Positions 25,296 to 34,755 are shown, counted from the first letter of the stretch. The stretch: DNA of 64,000 nt from Nocardioides kongjuensis (GCF_013409625.1 NZ_JACCBF010000001.1:3289001-3353000); one strand, 5' to 3'. The notes: generated from the letters alone by a model not told the origin. Program-made: numbers and translations.

Positions 25296-26882
25296 TCAGC
25301 AGCAGGCGGGCACGAGGTCGTGGTCGGGCTGGTCGACGAAGACGTCGGCCCGCTCCATCTCGTCCCACATCGCCTGCACGATGCGGCCGGACTCCGCGAG
25401 GATCCGGTCCTCGTCGATCCCGAGGACGTGTCCGTCACGGACCTGCCAGTTGCCGTCGGTCATCACGTTGCGCACCGAGAGACCGTTGGCGTAGAAGAGG
25501 TGGTTGAGCGGCTCGCGCGGCACGGTTCCGACCCCGACGAGCAGACCGGTGACGTCGATGCTCGTCAGGTCGGCCTTGGCGCCCGCCTCGATCCGGCCGA
25601 GGTCGTCGCGGCCCAGGCCGCGGGCGCCGCCGACGGTCGCCGCCTCCAGTCCGGTCCAGATCGACGGACGCACCATCGGGACAGGCGTGCTGTCACCGAG
25701 GAAGTCGGCGCGTATCCGGCCGTAGATCACGGCCATCTTGAGGTTCTCCAGGTAGTCGTTGGAGTGGGTGTCCAGACCGATGCCGGAGTTGACCCCGGCG
25801 CCGAGCGCCTCGGGCCACGGCCACTGCGCGGGCGTGACGCCGGCGCCGGTGCCCGACGGGCAGTTGGCGAACGTGAAGTGGTCGTTGGCGAGGACCGGCA
25901 GGTCCCGGGCGAGGTCGATGCCGAGCAGGTGGGCACCGAACACCCGGACCGAGCCGTCGAAGATGCCCAGGCTCTCGAGCCAGGGCACCTCGTCGTGACC
26001 CCACAGCCGCTGCAGTGCCTGGGTGTCCGGCTGCGGCGCGCGGCCGTAGCCCGACTGCAGGTGGATGTGCAGCCCGTGCAGCTCCTGCGCAGCGGTCTTC
26101 ATCGCGAGGTAGGTCTCGGGGGTGTGCACCGCATTGGTCGCCGGCGCCATCATCGGCCGGATCCGACCGTCGTCGACGCCGTCGATGCTGCGGGCGTAGA
26201 CGAGGTTGTCCTCGATCTCGGCGAGGGTGCCGGCCACGGAGTCGAGCAGGGGCTGGTCGTCCTCGCCGCGCTTCCAGATCGGCAGGATCCGCTTCATCCC
26301 GGGAACGGCGCCCGAGGGGTAGCCACGCAGGCCCAGTTCCCGCGCGACCCGCACGTAGCTCTGCATCTGGCGCAGGCTCTTGGACATCTCGACCTGCGTG
26401 GTGCAACCGCCCCGCACCATCTCGACCAGGTTGAGCGCGGTCATCAGGTCGAGGTCCTCGTCGCTGAGGTCGTCGAGCATCACCATCGCGTGCAGGAACT
26501 GGCGTCCCTGGCGCAGCTCGACGCCCTTGGCCATCGGCGTGAGGTTGCCCTCGACGTAGCCCCGGGTCGCCGCACCACCGGCAGCGTGGCCGTGCATCGA
26601 GATGAAGCCGGGCACGAGGACCTGTCCGTGCATGTCCACCCGCTGGTCGACCGACCCACGCCGGGGTCGGACCTCGAGGACCCGGTCGCCCTCGACGACG
26701 ACCTCGTGGTCGCGCAGCAGGGCCATCCGACCGTCCTGCCAGGCGAGCACCCAGCTGGGCGCGAGGACGAGTGGGCCCGTGGCGGGCACCGAGGTCCGCT
26801 CGCCCCTGACCCTGTCCAGCAGGGCGCCGCGAGCACCGATGCTCGCCTGCAGACCCTCGCGTCGTGCGCTCTCAACAGTCAC
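25296..26882 (-). CDS. Amidohydrolase family protein (TRZ/ATZ type)
   Basis: A 528-residue metal-dependent hydrolase with a beta-sandwich plus TIM barrel. The metal sites are GFISMHGHAAGG (HxH), HIHLQSGYG, NDHFTFAN and LDTHSNDYLENLK (final Asp). This set is typical of ATZ/TRZ-like deaminases and chlorohydrolases. The GTG at 26882 has AGGAG 5 nt upstream. It leads an operon with the amino-acid-type transporter. A TGGTCTACCA operator lies 42 bp upstream, so the neighbouring GntR protein likely represses it. The substrate may be the imported compound. The C-terminal DLVPACC is unusual. Confidence 0.82.
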   Translation of the reverse strand: MTVESARREGLQASIGARGALLDRVRGERTSVPATGPLVLAPSWVLAWQDGRMALLRDHEVVVEGDRVLEVRPRRGSVDQRVDMHGQVLVPGFISMHGHAAGGAATRGYVEGNLTPMAKGVELRQGRQFLHAMVMLDDLSDEDLDLMTALNLVEMVRGGCTTQVEMSKSLRQMQSYVRVARELGLRGYPSGAVPGMKRILPIWKRGEDDQPLLDSVAGTLAEIEDNLVYARSIDGVDDGRIRPMMAPATNAVHTPETYLAMKTAAQELHGLHIHLQSGYGRAPQPDTQALQRLWGHDEVPWLESLGIFDGSVRVFGAHLLGIDLARDLPVLANDHFTFANCPSGTGAGVTPAQWPWPEALGAGVNSGIGLDTHSNDYLENLKMAVIYGRIRADFLGDSTPVPMVRPSIWTGLEAATVGGARGLGRDDLGRIEAGAKADLTSIDVTGLLVGVGTVPREPLNHLFYANGLSVRNVMTDGNWQVRDGHVLGIDEDRILAESGRIVQAMWDEMERADVFVDQPDHDLVPACC

Positions 26883-26922
26883 TGGTTCTCCTGCCTTCCG
26901 GCTTGGCCGTGGTCGATGGCCT

Positions 26923-26934
26923 ATGGTCTACCAT
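26923..26934. promoter_or_regulatory. GntR/FCD-type operator upstream of the amidohydrolase-transporter operon
   Basis: Perfect palindrome ATGGTCTACCAT, 40 bp before the GTG at 26882. Its 10-bp core TGGTCTACCA recurs at 27870-27879 beside the GntR gene. The TGGT-N2-ACCA form is close to the known FCD-subfamily dyads. The remaining 230 bp up to the GntR stop hold no gene that I can support. Confidence 0.7.
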
Positions 26935-27163
26935 TTACCGAAACGGCGTGGCAAGGGTCACATCCCGAAATCTCGGCGGCGGCACACGACGCGGCTCGCC
27001 GCAGGCCGAGCCGCCGCCCGGCGACCAAGCGCGATCGCCCGGGGCGTCCCGCAGGGAGGCGGCGGGCGGGCCGGCCCGCCGGCTCGCGGCCCCAGGGCGC
27101 GCGCCACCGGCACAGGTCCTCAGCAGGGCCGACACCGAGGTGCGCCCCGCGGGCGGACCCGGG

Positions 27164-27832
27164 TCAGGCGCGGGGCGAGAGCTCGAGCAGGCGCAGGGTC
27201 TCCTCGGTCGTCTCGCGCACGTGCTCGCCTGCCAGCGCGGCCGCGTGATCGGCGTCGCGAGCGAGGATCGCCTCGAGGATCCGGGCGTGCTCGTCGACGT
27301 GGTGCCCCTGGTGCTCGCGCGTCATCCAGAAGAGGCGCCGCAGGTGGCCGTGGAGGCTGGCCATGTGCGCCTGGAGCAAGACATTCCCTGTGCAGCGGGC
27401 GATCTCCTCGTGGAACCGCACGCTCGCCGTCGCCGCTTCCTCGAGGTTGTCCGCGCGGACGGCAGTGCGACAGGCAACCTGGATCGCCGCCAGCCGCTCG
27501 GCGCCCGCGCCGTCGTGGCGCTGGGCAGCGAGTCGCGCGGCGAGCACCTCCAGCGGCTCTCGCAGCTCGAGCAGGTTCAGGATCTCCGGCCCGCCGAACT
27601 CGGTCACGACCGACCCGCGCCGGGGAAGCTGGACGACCAGGCCCTCCCCCGTCAGCTGCTGGAGCGCCTCCCGGATGGTGATCCGGGAGACCTCCATCTC
27701 GGCGGAAAGGTCACGCTCCACGAGGCGATGTCCCCCCGGGAGTCGGCCCTCGACTATCCGGTCCCGGATGTCGTCGACCACGTGGTCGCGCAGGGAGCGG
27801 AACTGGGAGCCGAGCGTGTCCGGAGAGGTCAT
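27164..27832 (-). CDS. GntR family regulator, FCD subfamily
   Basis: A 222-residue regulator. The winged helix (about residues 10-75) shows VVDDIRDRIVEGRLPGGHRL, VERDLSAEMEVSRITIREALQ and QLTGEGLV. The C-terminal all-helical FCD domain follows, with metal-type residues in RFHEEIARCTGN and HARILEAILARD. ATG 27832 has GGAAGG upstream. It is divergent from the cytosine-deaminase-like gene. The repeated TGGTCTACCA dyad is its probable site, tying that gene to the amidohydrolase-ABC operon. Confidence 0.88.
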   Translation of the reverse strand: MTSPDTLGSQFRSLRDHVVDDIRDRIVEGRLPGGHRLVERDLSAEMEVSRITIREALQQLTGEGLVVQLPRRGSVVTEFGGPEILNLLELREPLEVLAARLAAQRHDGAGAERLAAIQVACRTAVRADNLEEAATASVRFHEEIARCTGNVLLQAHMASLHGHLRRLFWMTREHQGHHVDEHARILEAILARDADHAAALAGEHVRETTEETLRLLELSPRA

Positions 27833-27869
27833 GGCTGGGTCCTTCCCGTGACGTGATGGCCGACACTCT

Positions 27870-27879
27870 TGGTCTACCA
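27870..27879. promoter_or_regulatory. GntR/FCD-type operator between gntR and the deaminase-like gene
   Basis: TGGTCTACCA, the same 10-bp dyad as at 26924-26933. It lies 37 bp upstream of the gntR ATG (minus) and 27 bp upstream of ATG 27907 (plus), where it would block both promoters. Confidence 0.7.
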
Positions 27880-27906
27880 TAGGCCAGACGAATGGAGACT
27901 GACCAG

Positions 27907-29118
27907 ATGATCGACAGGATGATCCTGCAGGATGTGCACCTCCCCGACGGCACCGGGCCGGTGGACCTGACCGTGGAGGACGGCCGGATCACGGCGGTCG
28001 GTCCCGGCCTCGCCGTACCCGCGGGCGCGACCGCCGTCGACGGCCGGGGTGGAGTCGTCCTTCCCGGCCTCGTCGACGCCCACTGCCACCTCGACAAGAC
28101 CCTGTGGGGGATTCCGTGGCAGCCGCACTCGGCCGGAGGAGCCGCGATCGAGGACCGGATCCGCAACGGCGAGGTCCGGCGTGCCGAGCTCGGCCTGCCC
28201 AGCCGTGACAGCATCCGCGCCCTGCTGGCCACGATGGTCGCCGCCGGCACCACGCTGGTCCGCACCCACACGGACGTCGACCTGAGCTGCCGCCTCGAGG
28301 GCATCGAGGCGGTCACCGAGGTCGCGGCCGAGCTCGGCCACGCGGTCGAGGTGGAGCAGGTCGCGTTCCCGCAGGGCGGGCTGCTGACCCGCCCCGGAAC
28401 CCTGACGCTCCTGTCCGACGCGATCGACGCCGGGGCCACCGTCGTCGGCGGCATCGATCCGTCGGCGCTCGAGCGGAACCCGGTCAGACACCTCGAGACC
28501 GTCTTCACGCTGGCGGCCGAGAAGGGCGTCGGGATCGACGTCCACCTGCACGAGCGCGGCACGCTCGGCGCCTTCGCGATGGAGCTGACCGTCGAGCTCA
28601 CCGAGCAGTTCGGGCTCCAGGGGCGGGTCGCCCTGTCCCACGCCCCCGCGATCGCCGACATCGATCCGGAGCCCGCCCGCCGTCTGGCCGACCGGCTCGC
28701 CGCCGCCAGCATCTCGCTGGCCACGGCGACCGTCTACAACACCCCCGTGATGCCGGTCGCGATGCTCGCCGAGGCCGGCGTGACGCTGGCCTCCGGCAAC
28801 GACGGGATCCGCGACCTGTGGGGTCCGTACGGCACCGGTTCGATGATCGAGCGCGTCCACCACCTGGCCTTCCGCAGCGGCTTCCGTCGCGACGACCAGA
28901 TCCTCAGCGCGCTCGCCACCGCGACCACCGGTGGGCGGCGGATGCTCGGCCGCGACGAGGTGCAGCCGGCCGCCGGCTCGACAGCCGACCTGGTGGTGCT
29001 CCCGCTCCCCAACGCCGCCGAGGCGATCGTCCTGCGGCCGACCCCTGCTCTCGTGCTGAAGGGTGGCGTCGTCGTCGCCCGGAACGGAGAGGTCCTGGAG
29101 GCCGCCCCGGTCGGGTGA
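27907..29118 (+). CDS. Cytosine deaminase-like amidohydrolase
   Basis: A 403-residue metal-dependent hydrolase related to CodA-type deaminases. It has DAHCHLDKTLWG (the HxHxDK signature of this group), DVHLHERGTLG, ALSHAPAI and the final Asp in ASGNDGIRDLWGPYG. ATG 27907 is chosen for GGAGACTGACCAG upstream; an ATG at 27892 is possible. The substrate is likely an amine-bearing ring or cyclic amide, not necessarily cytosine. It is divergent from gntR and shares its operator, so it should act with the amidohydrolase at 25296. Confidence 0.82.
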   Translation: MIDRMILQDVHLPDGTGPVDLTVEDGRITAVGPGLAVPAGATAVDGRGGVVLPGLVDAHCHLDKTLWGIPWQPHSAGGAAIEDRIRNGEVRRAELGLPSRDSIRALLATMVAAGTTLVRTHTDVDLSCRLEGIEAVTEVAAELGHAVEVEQVAFPQGGLLTRPGTLTLLSDAIDAGATVVGGIDPSALERNPVRHLETVFTLAAEKGVGIDVHLHERGTLGAFAMELTVELTEQFGLQGRVALSHAPAIADIDPEPARRLADRLAAASISLATATVYNTPVMPVAMLAEAGVTLASGNDGIRDLWGPYGTGSMIERVHHLAFRSGFRRDDQILSALATATTGGRRMLGRDEVQPAAGSTADLVVLPLPNAAEAIVLRPTPALVLKGGVVVARNGEVLEAAPVG

Positions 29119-29121
29119 CCC

Positions 29122-30399
29122 TCAGCCGTGACGCGCCTCGGCCAGCACCGCGTCCCGGTCCTCGGGCAGCACGAAGCCCGCGGCGATCGCCGCGTCCGTC
29201 GCGGTGACGTACGCCGACAGGTAGGCCTCGTGCGTCGGCCACAGCCGTTCGGCGGCGCCCGCGGCGAGCGGGAGGGTCCGACCGAACAGCCCGCAGATGA
29301 CCGAGGCGTCCGGTCCGGCGTCGCCGGAGACCACGTCGGCGGGAGCGTCGACGACGGGCGTGCGGATCCCGCCGCGGACGATGCCGAGGTCGTCGCGGAC
29401 CAAGGCGCCGTCGACGACCTCGAGCGGTGCGGCGGTCGGGGCCGCCGGGCCGCCGCGGGCCCAGGTGTCGAGGTGGCGCAGGGCCGCGCGGGCGACGTAC
29501 GCGTGCTGGCCGCGGTTGACCGGGTCCGGGCAGCCGAGGAAGGCCTCGAACTCGCCGATCTGGAACAGGTCGGCGTGGGCGGCGCCGGCGACCTCCCACA
29601 CCCGCAGCATCGGGCCGTCCGGCTGGCGTGCGGGCAGGTAGTTGATCCTGCCGAGCAGGTCGCCCTCGGCCTCCAGCACGATCACCGGCACGTCGAGGTC
29701 GTCGCGGACCGGCGTCGGCCGGCCCGCGGCGCGAGCGGCGAGCAGGTCGATGCCGCGGCCGGGCTCGCCGAGCGGAGCGGCGACGTCGCCACGGCTGTGG
29801 ACCAGGAAGCCGTCGAAGTAGCGCTCGGTCGGGTGGACGTGGTTCAGGTAGGTCGTCAGCGTGTACGCCGACTGCGACTGCCCGACCGCCAGCACCAGCG
29901 CGGCACCCGTCCGCTCCGCGACCGCCCGCGCGACCTCGGTGAAGATGCCGTACGCGTAGGCGTCGCCCGGGTGGTCGAGCCCGCCGTAGCGCGCCGGGTC
30001 GACCGCCTTGAGGCCCTGCAGCACCGCGCCCTCGACGGCGACCGTCGCGGTGCCGCTCTCGACGCCGTTGAGCTGAGCGGAGACGCCGGCCCACGCGTGC
30101 CCCTGACGCACGAGCTCGTCGGCCAGGTAGGTCCAGTCCGGCGCCGCGTCGGCGCCGCTGCTGACGTTGAGCCACTCAACGACGAGGGTCCCGCTGGCGG
30201 GCGCCTGCACCGGCCGGCGTACGACGACCCGGGTCGTGAAGCCCGCCGACCCGTGCGCGGGGTCGGCCGCGCGGGCGATGCCGCTGGCGGCGTACTCCTC
30301 CTCGGACCAGCCGGCGGCCGCCAGGTCGGGGCCGGGGCGGGCGGCGGTCAGCACGATGCCGTTGCCGCCGGACAACGGGACGAGGGTGGGGACGGGCAC
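29122..30399 (-). CDS. Alpha/beta hydrolase domain-containing protein
   Basis: A 425-residue protein matching the poorly studied alpha/beta-hydrolase-like family often annotated only as 'alpha/beta hydrolase domain-containing'. The nucleophile elbow GQSQSAYTL (Ser in GxSxS), a downstream acidic region and a HADLFQIGEFEAF segment that could hold the catalytic His are visible. No signal peptide. The start is GTG 30399, with CATGAT 6 nt upstream (leaderless). It is divergent from the propeller gene at 30429 and convergent with the deaminase-like gene (3 bp gap). Substrate unknown. Confidence 0.75.
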   Translation of the reverse strand: MPVPTLVPLSGGNGIVLTAARPGPDLAAAGWSEEEYAASGIARAADPAHGSAGFTTRVVVRRPVQAPASGTLVVEWLNVSSGADAAPDWTYLADELVRQGHAWAGVSAQLNGVESGTATVAVEGAVLQGLKAVDPARYGGLDHPGDAYAYGIFTEVARAVAERTGAALVLAVGQSQSAYTLTTYLNHVHPTERYFDGFLVHSRGDVAAPLGEPGRGIDLLAARAAGRPTPVRDDLDVPVIVLEAEGDLLGRINYLPARQPDGPMLRVWEVAGAAHADLFQIGEFEAFLGCPDPVNRGQHAYVARAALRHLDTWARGGPAAPTAAPLEVVDGALVRDDLGIVRGGIRTPVVDAPADVVSGDAGPDASVICGLFGRTLPLAAGAAERLWPTHEAYLSAYVTATDAAIAAGFVLPEDRDAVLAEARHG

Positions 30400-30428
30400 G
30401 GACGCATCATGCCGCGTAGGGTGCGCCC

Positions 30429-31739
30429 GTGCTGCCGTCCTTCGCGATCGCCGCCCGCCACCGACCGATCACCCTGGTGGCGACCGAGGGGTTCCCGCTC
30501 CTCGCGCCCTTCGGCGCGGTCGAGGGCGCGCTGGAGGGGGACCAGCCGGCGGAGCTGGCGCTGCAGGCCGCGGACGGCACCCGGCTGGCGGTCCGGCTCG
30601 AGGACGACCGGACCTCGCTGCTGGTCCGGACCGGCGGCGCCGAGCACGCGTTGCGCAGCCGGCGGCACGGGAGGCTCGCCAAGCCGGCCACACGGCTGGG
30701 CCTCACCCTCACCGGCAGCCACCTCGCCGTGCTGAGCCTGGAGGACGACGCGTGGGTGGCGCGCGGGCGGATCGACCTGCGCGAGATCGGCGGCCCCGAC
30801 ACCCGGGACCCGGGCTGGCTGGCCGGACTCAGGCCCGAGGCATCAGGGGTGAGCGAGGTCCGCGCCGGGAGCTTCGGGCAGCTCGGGCTGCGCGACATCC
30901 GGCTGGTGTCGCACGCCGACGGGGCGCCGTACCGGATCGGCTCGGAGGTGCTGTTCACCGCCACCAGCGCCGGTCCCGGCTTCTTCGACACCGCGCACAC
31001 CTCGGTGTGGGCGCTGTCCCCGGCCGGCGAGATCACCTGGCGCAGCGACCTGTTCTTCGAGCGCCCCGACCGCCCGGGGGTGCACGGCGACCACGCCACC
31101 CACCTCGTCCGCGACGGCGACGGGTGGCTGGTCGCGACGAGCACCTGGTCGGACTTCCCCGCGCGCAGGTCCGAGCGGGTCCCGGGCGCGCTCGGCGTCA
31201 CCCTGGCCGAGTCTGCCGAGGACCTCACCCGCGGGCAGCACGTGCTGCCCACCCGGCGCCTGGAGCTGCCCAGCGACGGCCCGAGCGTCGGGATGTGGGA
31301 CCCCCACCTGGTGCGTACGCCGGGCGGCTGGCTGGTCGGCTACGTCAGCGCGCGGAGGTTCTTCGACTTCCACCCGCTGCTCGCGGCGGGCCCGTCGCTG
31401 GACCACCTGGCCCTGCAGGGTGCGGCCACCGATCGGCGAGCCACCGAGGGCACCACCCTGCTCCGCGTCGGCGAGGACTGGAGGGTCCTGGCCAGCGACG
31501 GCAGGGACAACCGCCGGGCGGTCCGTGGCCGCTACCCGGTCTTCGACACGTCGATGACCGAGATCGGCACCCTGACCGCGCCGTACCCCAGCAACATCCC
31601 GTGGCCGACCGTCGTGCCGCCCGACCCGGACGTGCCGGGCGACGAGTGGCGGCTGGTGACGTTCGACGGGCGCCGGTCAGGTGGCCGGCTCGCCGGCTAC
31701 GGCACCCACGGGGACGTGGTGGTGATGCGAGAGGCGTGA
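30429..31739 (+). CDS. Beta-propeller protein resembling GH43/GH32-like folds
   Basis: A 436-residue protein without a signal peptide. Strand-rich repeats with D-P-H/W motifs appear: IRLVSHADGAPYRIGSEVLF, HGDHATHLVRDGDGWLVATSTW, and MWDPHLVRTPGGWLVGYVSA. The last two resemble glycoside hydrolase five-bladed propeller blades. I see no clear catalytic triad, so activity is uncertain. GTG 30429 has TAGGGT 6 nt upstream (leaderless). The shared short intergenic region with the alpha/beta hydrolase suggests joint control. Confidence 0.6.
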   Translation: MLPSFAIAARHRPITLVATEGFPLLAPFGAVEGALEGDQPAELALQAADGTRLAVRLEDDRTSLLVRTGGAEHALRSRRHGRLAKPATRLGLTLTGSHLAVLSLEDDAWVARGRIDLREIGGPDTRDPGWLAGLRPEASGVSEVRAGSFGQLGLRDIRLVSHADGAPYRIGSEVLFTATSAGPGFFDTAHTSVWALSPAGEITWRSDLFFERPDRPGVHGDHATHLVRDGDGWLVATSTWSDFPARRSERVPGALGVTLAESAEDLTRGQHVLPTRRLELPSDGPSVGMWDPHLVRTPGGWLVGYVSARRFFDFHPLLAAGPSLDHLALQGAATDRRATEGTTLLRVGEDWRVLASDGRDNRRAVRGRYPVFDTSMTEIGTLTAPYPSNIPWPTVVPPDPDVPGDEWRLVTFDGRRSGGRLAGYGTHGDVVVMREA

Positions 31740-31858
31740 CTGCCCGCCGACGAGCAGCCGGAGCCCCGGGACGAGTACGAGTGGCGGGCCGGGGCGTGAT
31801 GACACGTCTCGAAACGCCCTCGCCCAGGGGCTCGGGCTACTCGACGAGCGAGGTCAGC

Positions 31859-32044
31859 TCAGTCGCGGCGGTCGGCGTAGTCCGACCACTTGTCGTCGAT
31901 GTCGTTGTCGACCTCGTCGGTCCCGACATCGTCCGGCTCACCATGGAGCTCGCGCGCGAGTGCGCTGAGGTCCGTGTCGTGAGTGCGGTACTTCAGGTCG
32001 CGTGCGACCTTCGTCTGCTTGGCTTTCGCTCGGCCGCGGCCCAT
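31859..32044 (-). CDS. DUF3073 family protein
   Basis: A 61-residue basic/acidic protein. It starts MGRGRAKAKQTKVARDLKYR and then has THDTDLSALARELHGEP, the DUF3073 hallmark; the C-terminus is highly acidic. The family is confined to actinobacteria, and this neighbourhood near purM/purF is conserved there. Role unknown. The 155 bp between it and purM hold no gene I can support. Confidence 0.9.
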   Translation of the reverse strand: MGRGRAKAKQTKVARDLKYRTHDTDLSALARELHGEPDDVGTDEVDNDIDDKWSDYADRRD

Positions 32045-32198
32045 AGGGTCCAGCCCCCTCGCACACTTGGCCGGGTACCCTCCGGGCCCCGGACTGCTGA
32101 ATCAGAGTCTCGTGGGTCCAACGGTACATGGCCGATGGCTGTTCCCGCACGCCGGGAGGCCCCTTCCGCGCGCGTGGCGCGCGCGGATGAGGCGCAGG

Positions 32199-33290
32199 TC
32201 ACCAACCGGGGTGCTGGCCGACCAGCTCGACGGTGCCCTGCTGGGCCGGGTCGACCGACACCTCGCCGGCGACCCAGCTGTCGATCCCGAAGTCCGCGAG
32301 GCGGGCCAGGGCCGCGTCGACGGCGTCGGGGGCGACGAGGGCGACCATGCCGACCCCGCAGTTCAACGTGGCCTCGAGGTCGGGCTGCGCGACCTCGCCG
32401 ACCTTGCGGACGACGTCGAAGACGGGGGCGGGGGTCCAGGTGCCGCGGTCGAGGGTCGCCTTCAGCTCGGGCGGCATGACCCGCGCGAGGTTGTTGGCGA
32501 GACCGCCGCCGGTGATGTGGGCCATCGCGTGGGTCTCGGTCTCGCGGGCGATGGCGAGGGCCGGCTTGGTGTAGATCCGGGTCGGCTCGAGGAGCTCCTC
32601 GCCCAGCGTGCGGCCGAACTCGTCGACGTGCCGCTCGACCGTCCAGCCGGCCTGCGTGAAGAAGACGTGGCGGGCCAGGGAGTAGCCGTTGGAGTGCAGG
32701 CCGCTGGCGGCCATGGCGATGACGACGTCGCCCTCGCGGACCAGGGAGGCGCCGAGCAGGGCGTCGGCCTCGACGACACCGGTGGTGGCGCCGGCGACGT
32801 CGTACTCGTCGGGGGCGAGCAGACCCGGGTGCTCGGCGGTCTCGCCGCCGACCAGCGCGCAGCCGGCCTCGACGCACGCCTCGGCGATGCCCTTGACGAT
32901 CGCGGCGATCCGCTCGGGCACGACCTTGCCGGTGGCGATGTAGTCGGTCATGAACAGCGGCTCGGCGCCGCACACGACGAGGTCGTCGACGACCATGCCG
33001 ACCAGGTCGAAGCCGATGGTGTCGTGCTTGTCGACCATCTGCGCGACCGCGACCTTGGTGCCGACACCGTCGGTGGAGGTCGCGAGCAGCGGGCGCTTGT
33101 ACGACGTCAGCGCGCTCGCGTCGAAGAGGCCGGCGAAGCCGCCGAGACCACCCAGCATCTCGGGGCGGCGGGCCTTCTCGACCCACTCCTTCATCAGGTC
33201 GACGGCGCGGTCCGCGGCCTCGATGTCGACGCCGGCACGGGCGTACGCGTTGTCAGCCACGGTTCCCTCGGTCTCCTTGCTGGATGTCAC
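32199..33290 (-). CDS. purM: Phosphoribosylformylglycinamidine cyclo-ligase (AIR synthetase)
   Basis: A 363-residue enzyme of step five of purine synthesis, closing formylglycinamidine ribonucleotide to AIR with ATP. Motifs include STDGVGTKVAVAQ, VCGAEPLFMTDYIATGK, GGETAEHPG, GLHSNGYSL and the late ITGGGLANNLAR. The start is GTG 33290, which overlaps the purF TGA (GTGA), indicating coupling; a second GTG at 33260 with GAGGGA 3 nt upstream would remove ten residues. Confidence 0.93.
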   Translation of the reverse strand: MTSSKETEGTVADNAYARAGVDIEAADRAVDLMKEWVEKARRPEMLGGLGGFAGLFDASALTSYKRPLLATSTDGVGTKVAVAQMVDKHDTIGFDLVGMVVDDLVVCGAEPLFMTDYIATGKVVPERIAAIVKGIAEACVEAGCALVGGETAEHPGLLAPDEYDVAGATTGVVEADALLGASLVREGDVVIAMAASGLHSNGYSLARHVFFTQAGWTVERHVDEFGRTLGEELLEPTRIYTKPALAIARETETHAMAHITGGGLANNLARVMPPELKATLDRGTWTPAPVFDVVRKVGEVAQPDLEATLNCGVGMVALVAPDAVDAALARLADFGIDSWVAGEVSVDPAQQGTVELVGQHPGW

Positions 33291-34747
33291 GGGTTGTTGA
33301 AGACGGGCAGGGCCTCGCCGTGCGTGCTCGGCTTGAGCGTCGCCTCGAGGAGGTGCTTGCCGAGCAGGCTCTCGTCGGGGAGCTCGATCGGGTAGTCGCC
33401 GGTGAAGCAGGCGGTGCACAGGGTGCTCTGCGGCTGGCCGGTCGCCTGGACCATGCCCTCCAGCGAGATGTAGCCGAGGCTGTCCGCGCCGACGCTGGCG
33501 GCGATCTCGTCGACGTCGAGGCCGTTGGCGATCAGCTCGGCTCGGGTCGCGAAGTCGATGCCGTAGAAGCACGGCCACTTCACCGGCGGCGAGGAGATCC
33601 GGACGTGGACCTCGGTCGCGCCGGCCTCGCGGAGCATCCGGACCTGGGCGCGCTGGGTGTTGCCGCGCACGATCGAGTCGTCGACCACGACGATCCGCTT
33701 GCCGCGGATCATGTGCTCGAGCGCGTTGAGCTTGAGCCGGATGCCGAGCTGGCGCAGGGTCTGCGACGGCTGGATGAAGGTGCGGCCGACGTAGGCGTTC
33801 TTGACGAAGCCCTGGCCGAACGGGATGCCGCTCTCGAGCGCGTAGCCGGAGGCCGCCGGGGTGCCGGACTCGGGGACCGGGATGACCAGGTCGGCCTCGA
33901 CGGGGAACTCGCGGGCGAGCTGGCGGCCCATCTCGACGCGCGCCTCGTGGACGCTGCGGTTGGCGATGGTGGCGTCGGGGCGGGCGAGGTAGACGTACTC
34001 GAACACGCAGCCCTTGCGGCGCGGCTCGGCGAACTTGTGGGAGCGCAGGCCGTCCTCGTCGATGACGATCAGCTCGCCGGGCTCGACCTCGCGCACCACG
34101 CTCGCGCCGGTGGTCGCCAGGGCGGCGTCCTCGCTCGCGACGACCCAGCCACGCTCGAGGCGGCCGAGCACCAGCGGCCGGATGCCCTCGGGGTCGCGGG
34201 CGGCGTACAGCGTGTTCTCGTTCATGAACACGAACGAGAACGCGCCCTGGACCTGCGGCAGCAGCTCCAGCGCGCGGGCCTCCAGCGACTGGTCCGGGTG
34301 GTGCGCCAGGAGCGCGGTCACCAGGCTGGTGTCGTTGGTGGACGACTCGAGGTTGCGGGCGTGGATGTCGAGCTCGCCGTCGTCGCTCGGCAGCTCCTGG
34401 ACCATCTCCGCGAGGCGCGCGGTGTTGATCAGGTTGCCGTTGTGACCCAGCGCGATCGAGCCGTCCTCGGTGGGCCGGAAGGTCGGCTGCGCGTTCTGCC
34501 ACGTGCTCGCGCCCGTGGTCGAGTAGCGACAGTGGCCGACCGCGAGGTGACCCGCGAACGACTCGAGGGTGTTCTCGTCGAAGACCTGGGACACGAGGCC
34601 CATGTCCTTGTAGACGAGGATCTGCCGCCCGTTGCTGACCGAGATGCCCGCGGACTCCTGCCCGCGGTGCTGCAGCGAGTAGAGGCCGAAGTACGTCAGC
34701 TTCGCGACGTCCTCACCCGGGGCCCATACACCGAAGACTCCGCACAC
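33287..34747 (-). CDS. purF: Amidophosphoribosyltransferase
   Basis: Catalyses the committed step of purine synthesis (PRPP plus glutamine to phosphoribosylamine). The catalytic N-terminal Cys follows the start codon directly in the chosen frame: GTG 34747 gives fMet-CGVFGVWAPGEDVAKLT, so Met removal would expose it. A -10 (TAGGCT) ends 8 nt upstream; a TTG at 34756 overlaps that -10. The PRPP loop IVVVDDSIVRGNTQ and the iron-sulfur-type cysteines near the C-terminus (LCTACFTGDYP) are present. It is first in the purF-purM operon. Confidence 0.93.
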   Translation of the reverse strand: MCGVFGVWAPGEDVAKLTYFGLYSLQHRGQESAGISVSNGRQILVYKDMGLVSQVFDENTLESFAGHLAVGHCRYSTTGASTWQNAQPTFRPTEDGSIALGHNGNLINTARLAEMVQELPSDDGELDIHARNLESSTNDTSLVTALLAHHPDQSLEARALELLPQVQGAFSFVFMNENTLYAARDPEGIRPLVLGRLERGWVVASEDAALATTGASVVREVEPGELIVIDEDGLRSHKFAEPRRKGCVFEYVYLARPDATIANRSVHEARVEMGRQLAREFPVEADLVIPVPESGTPAASGYALESGIPFGQGFVKNAYVGRTFIQPSQTLRQLGIRLKLNALEHMIRGKRIVVVDDSIVRGNTQRAQVRMLREAGATEVHVRISSPPVKWPCFYGIDFATRAELIANGLDVDEIAASVGADSLGYISLEGMVQATGQPQSTLCTACFTGDYPIELPDESLLGKHLLEATLKPSTHGEALPVFNNP

Positions 34748-34755
34748 GTTGCGCA

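Noticed and set aside
33290..34747. purF start at TTG 34756
   Set aside because: The codon overlaps the likely -10 element and would leave extra residues before the catalytic Cys; kept as an alternative.
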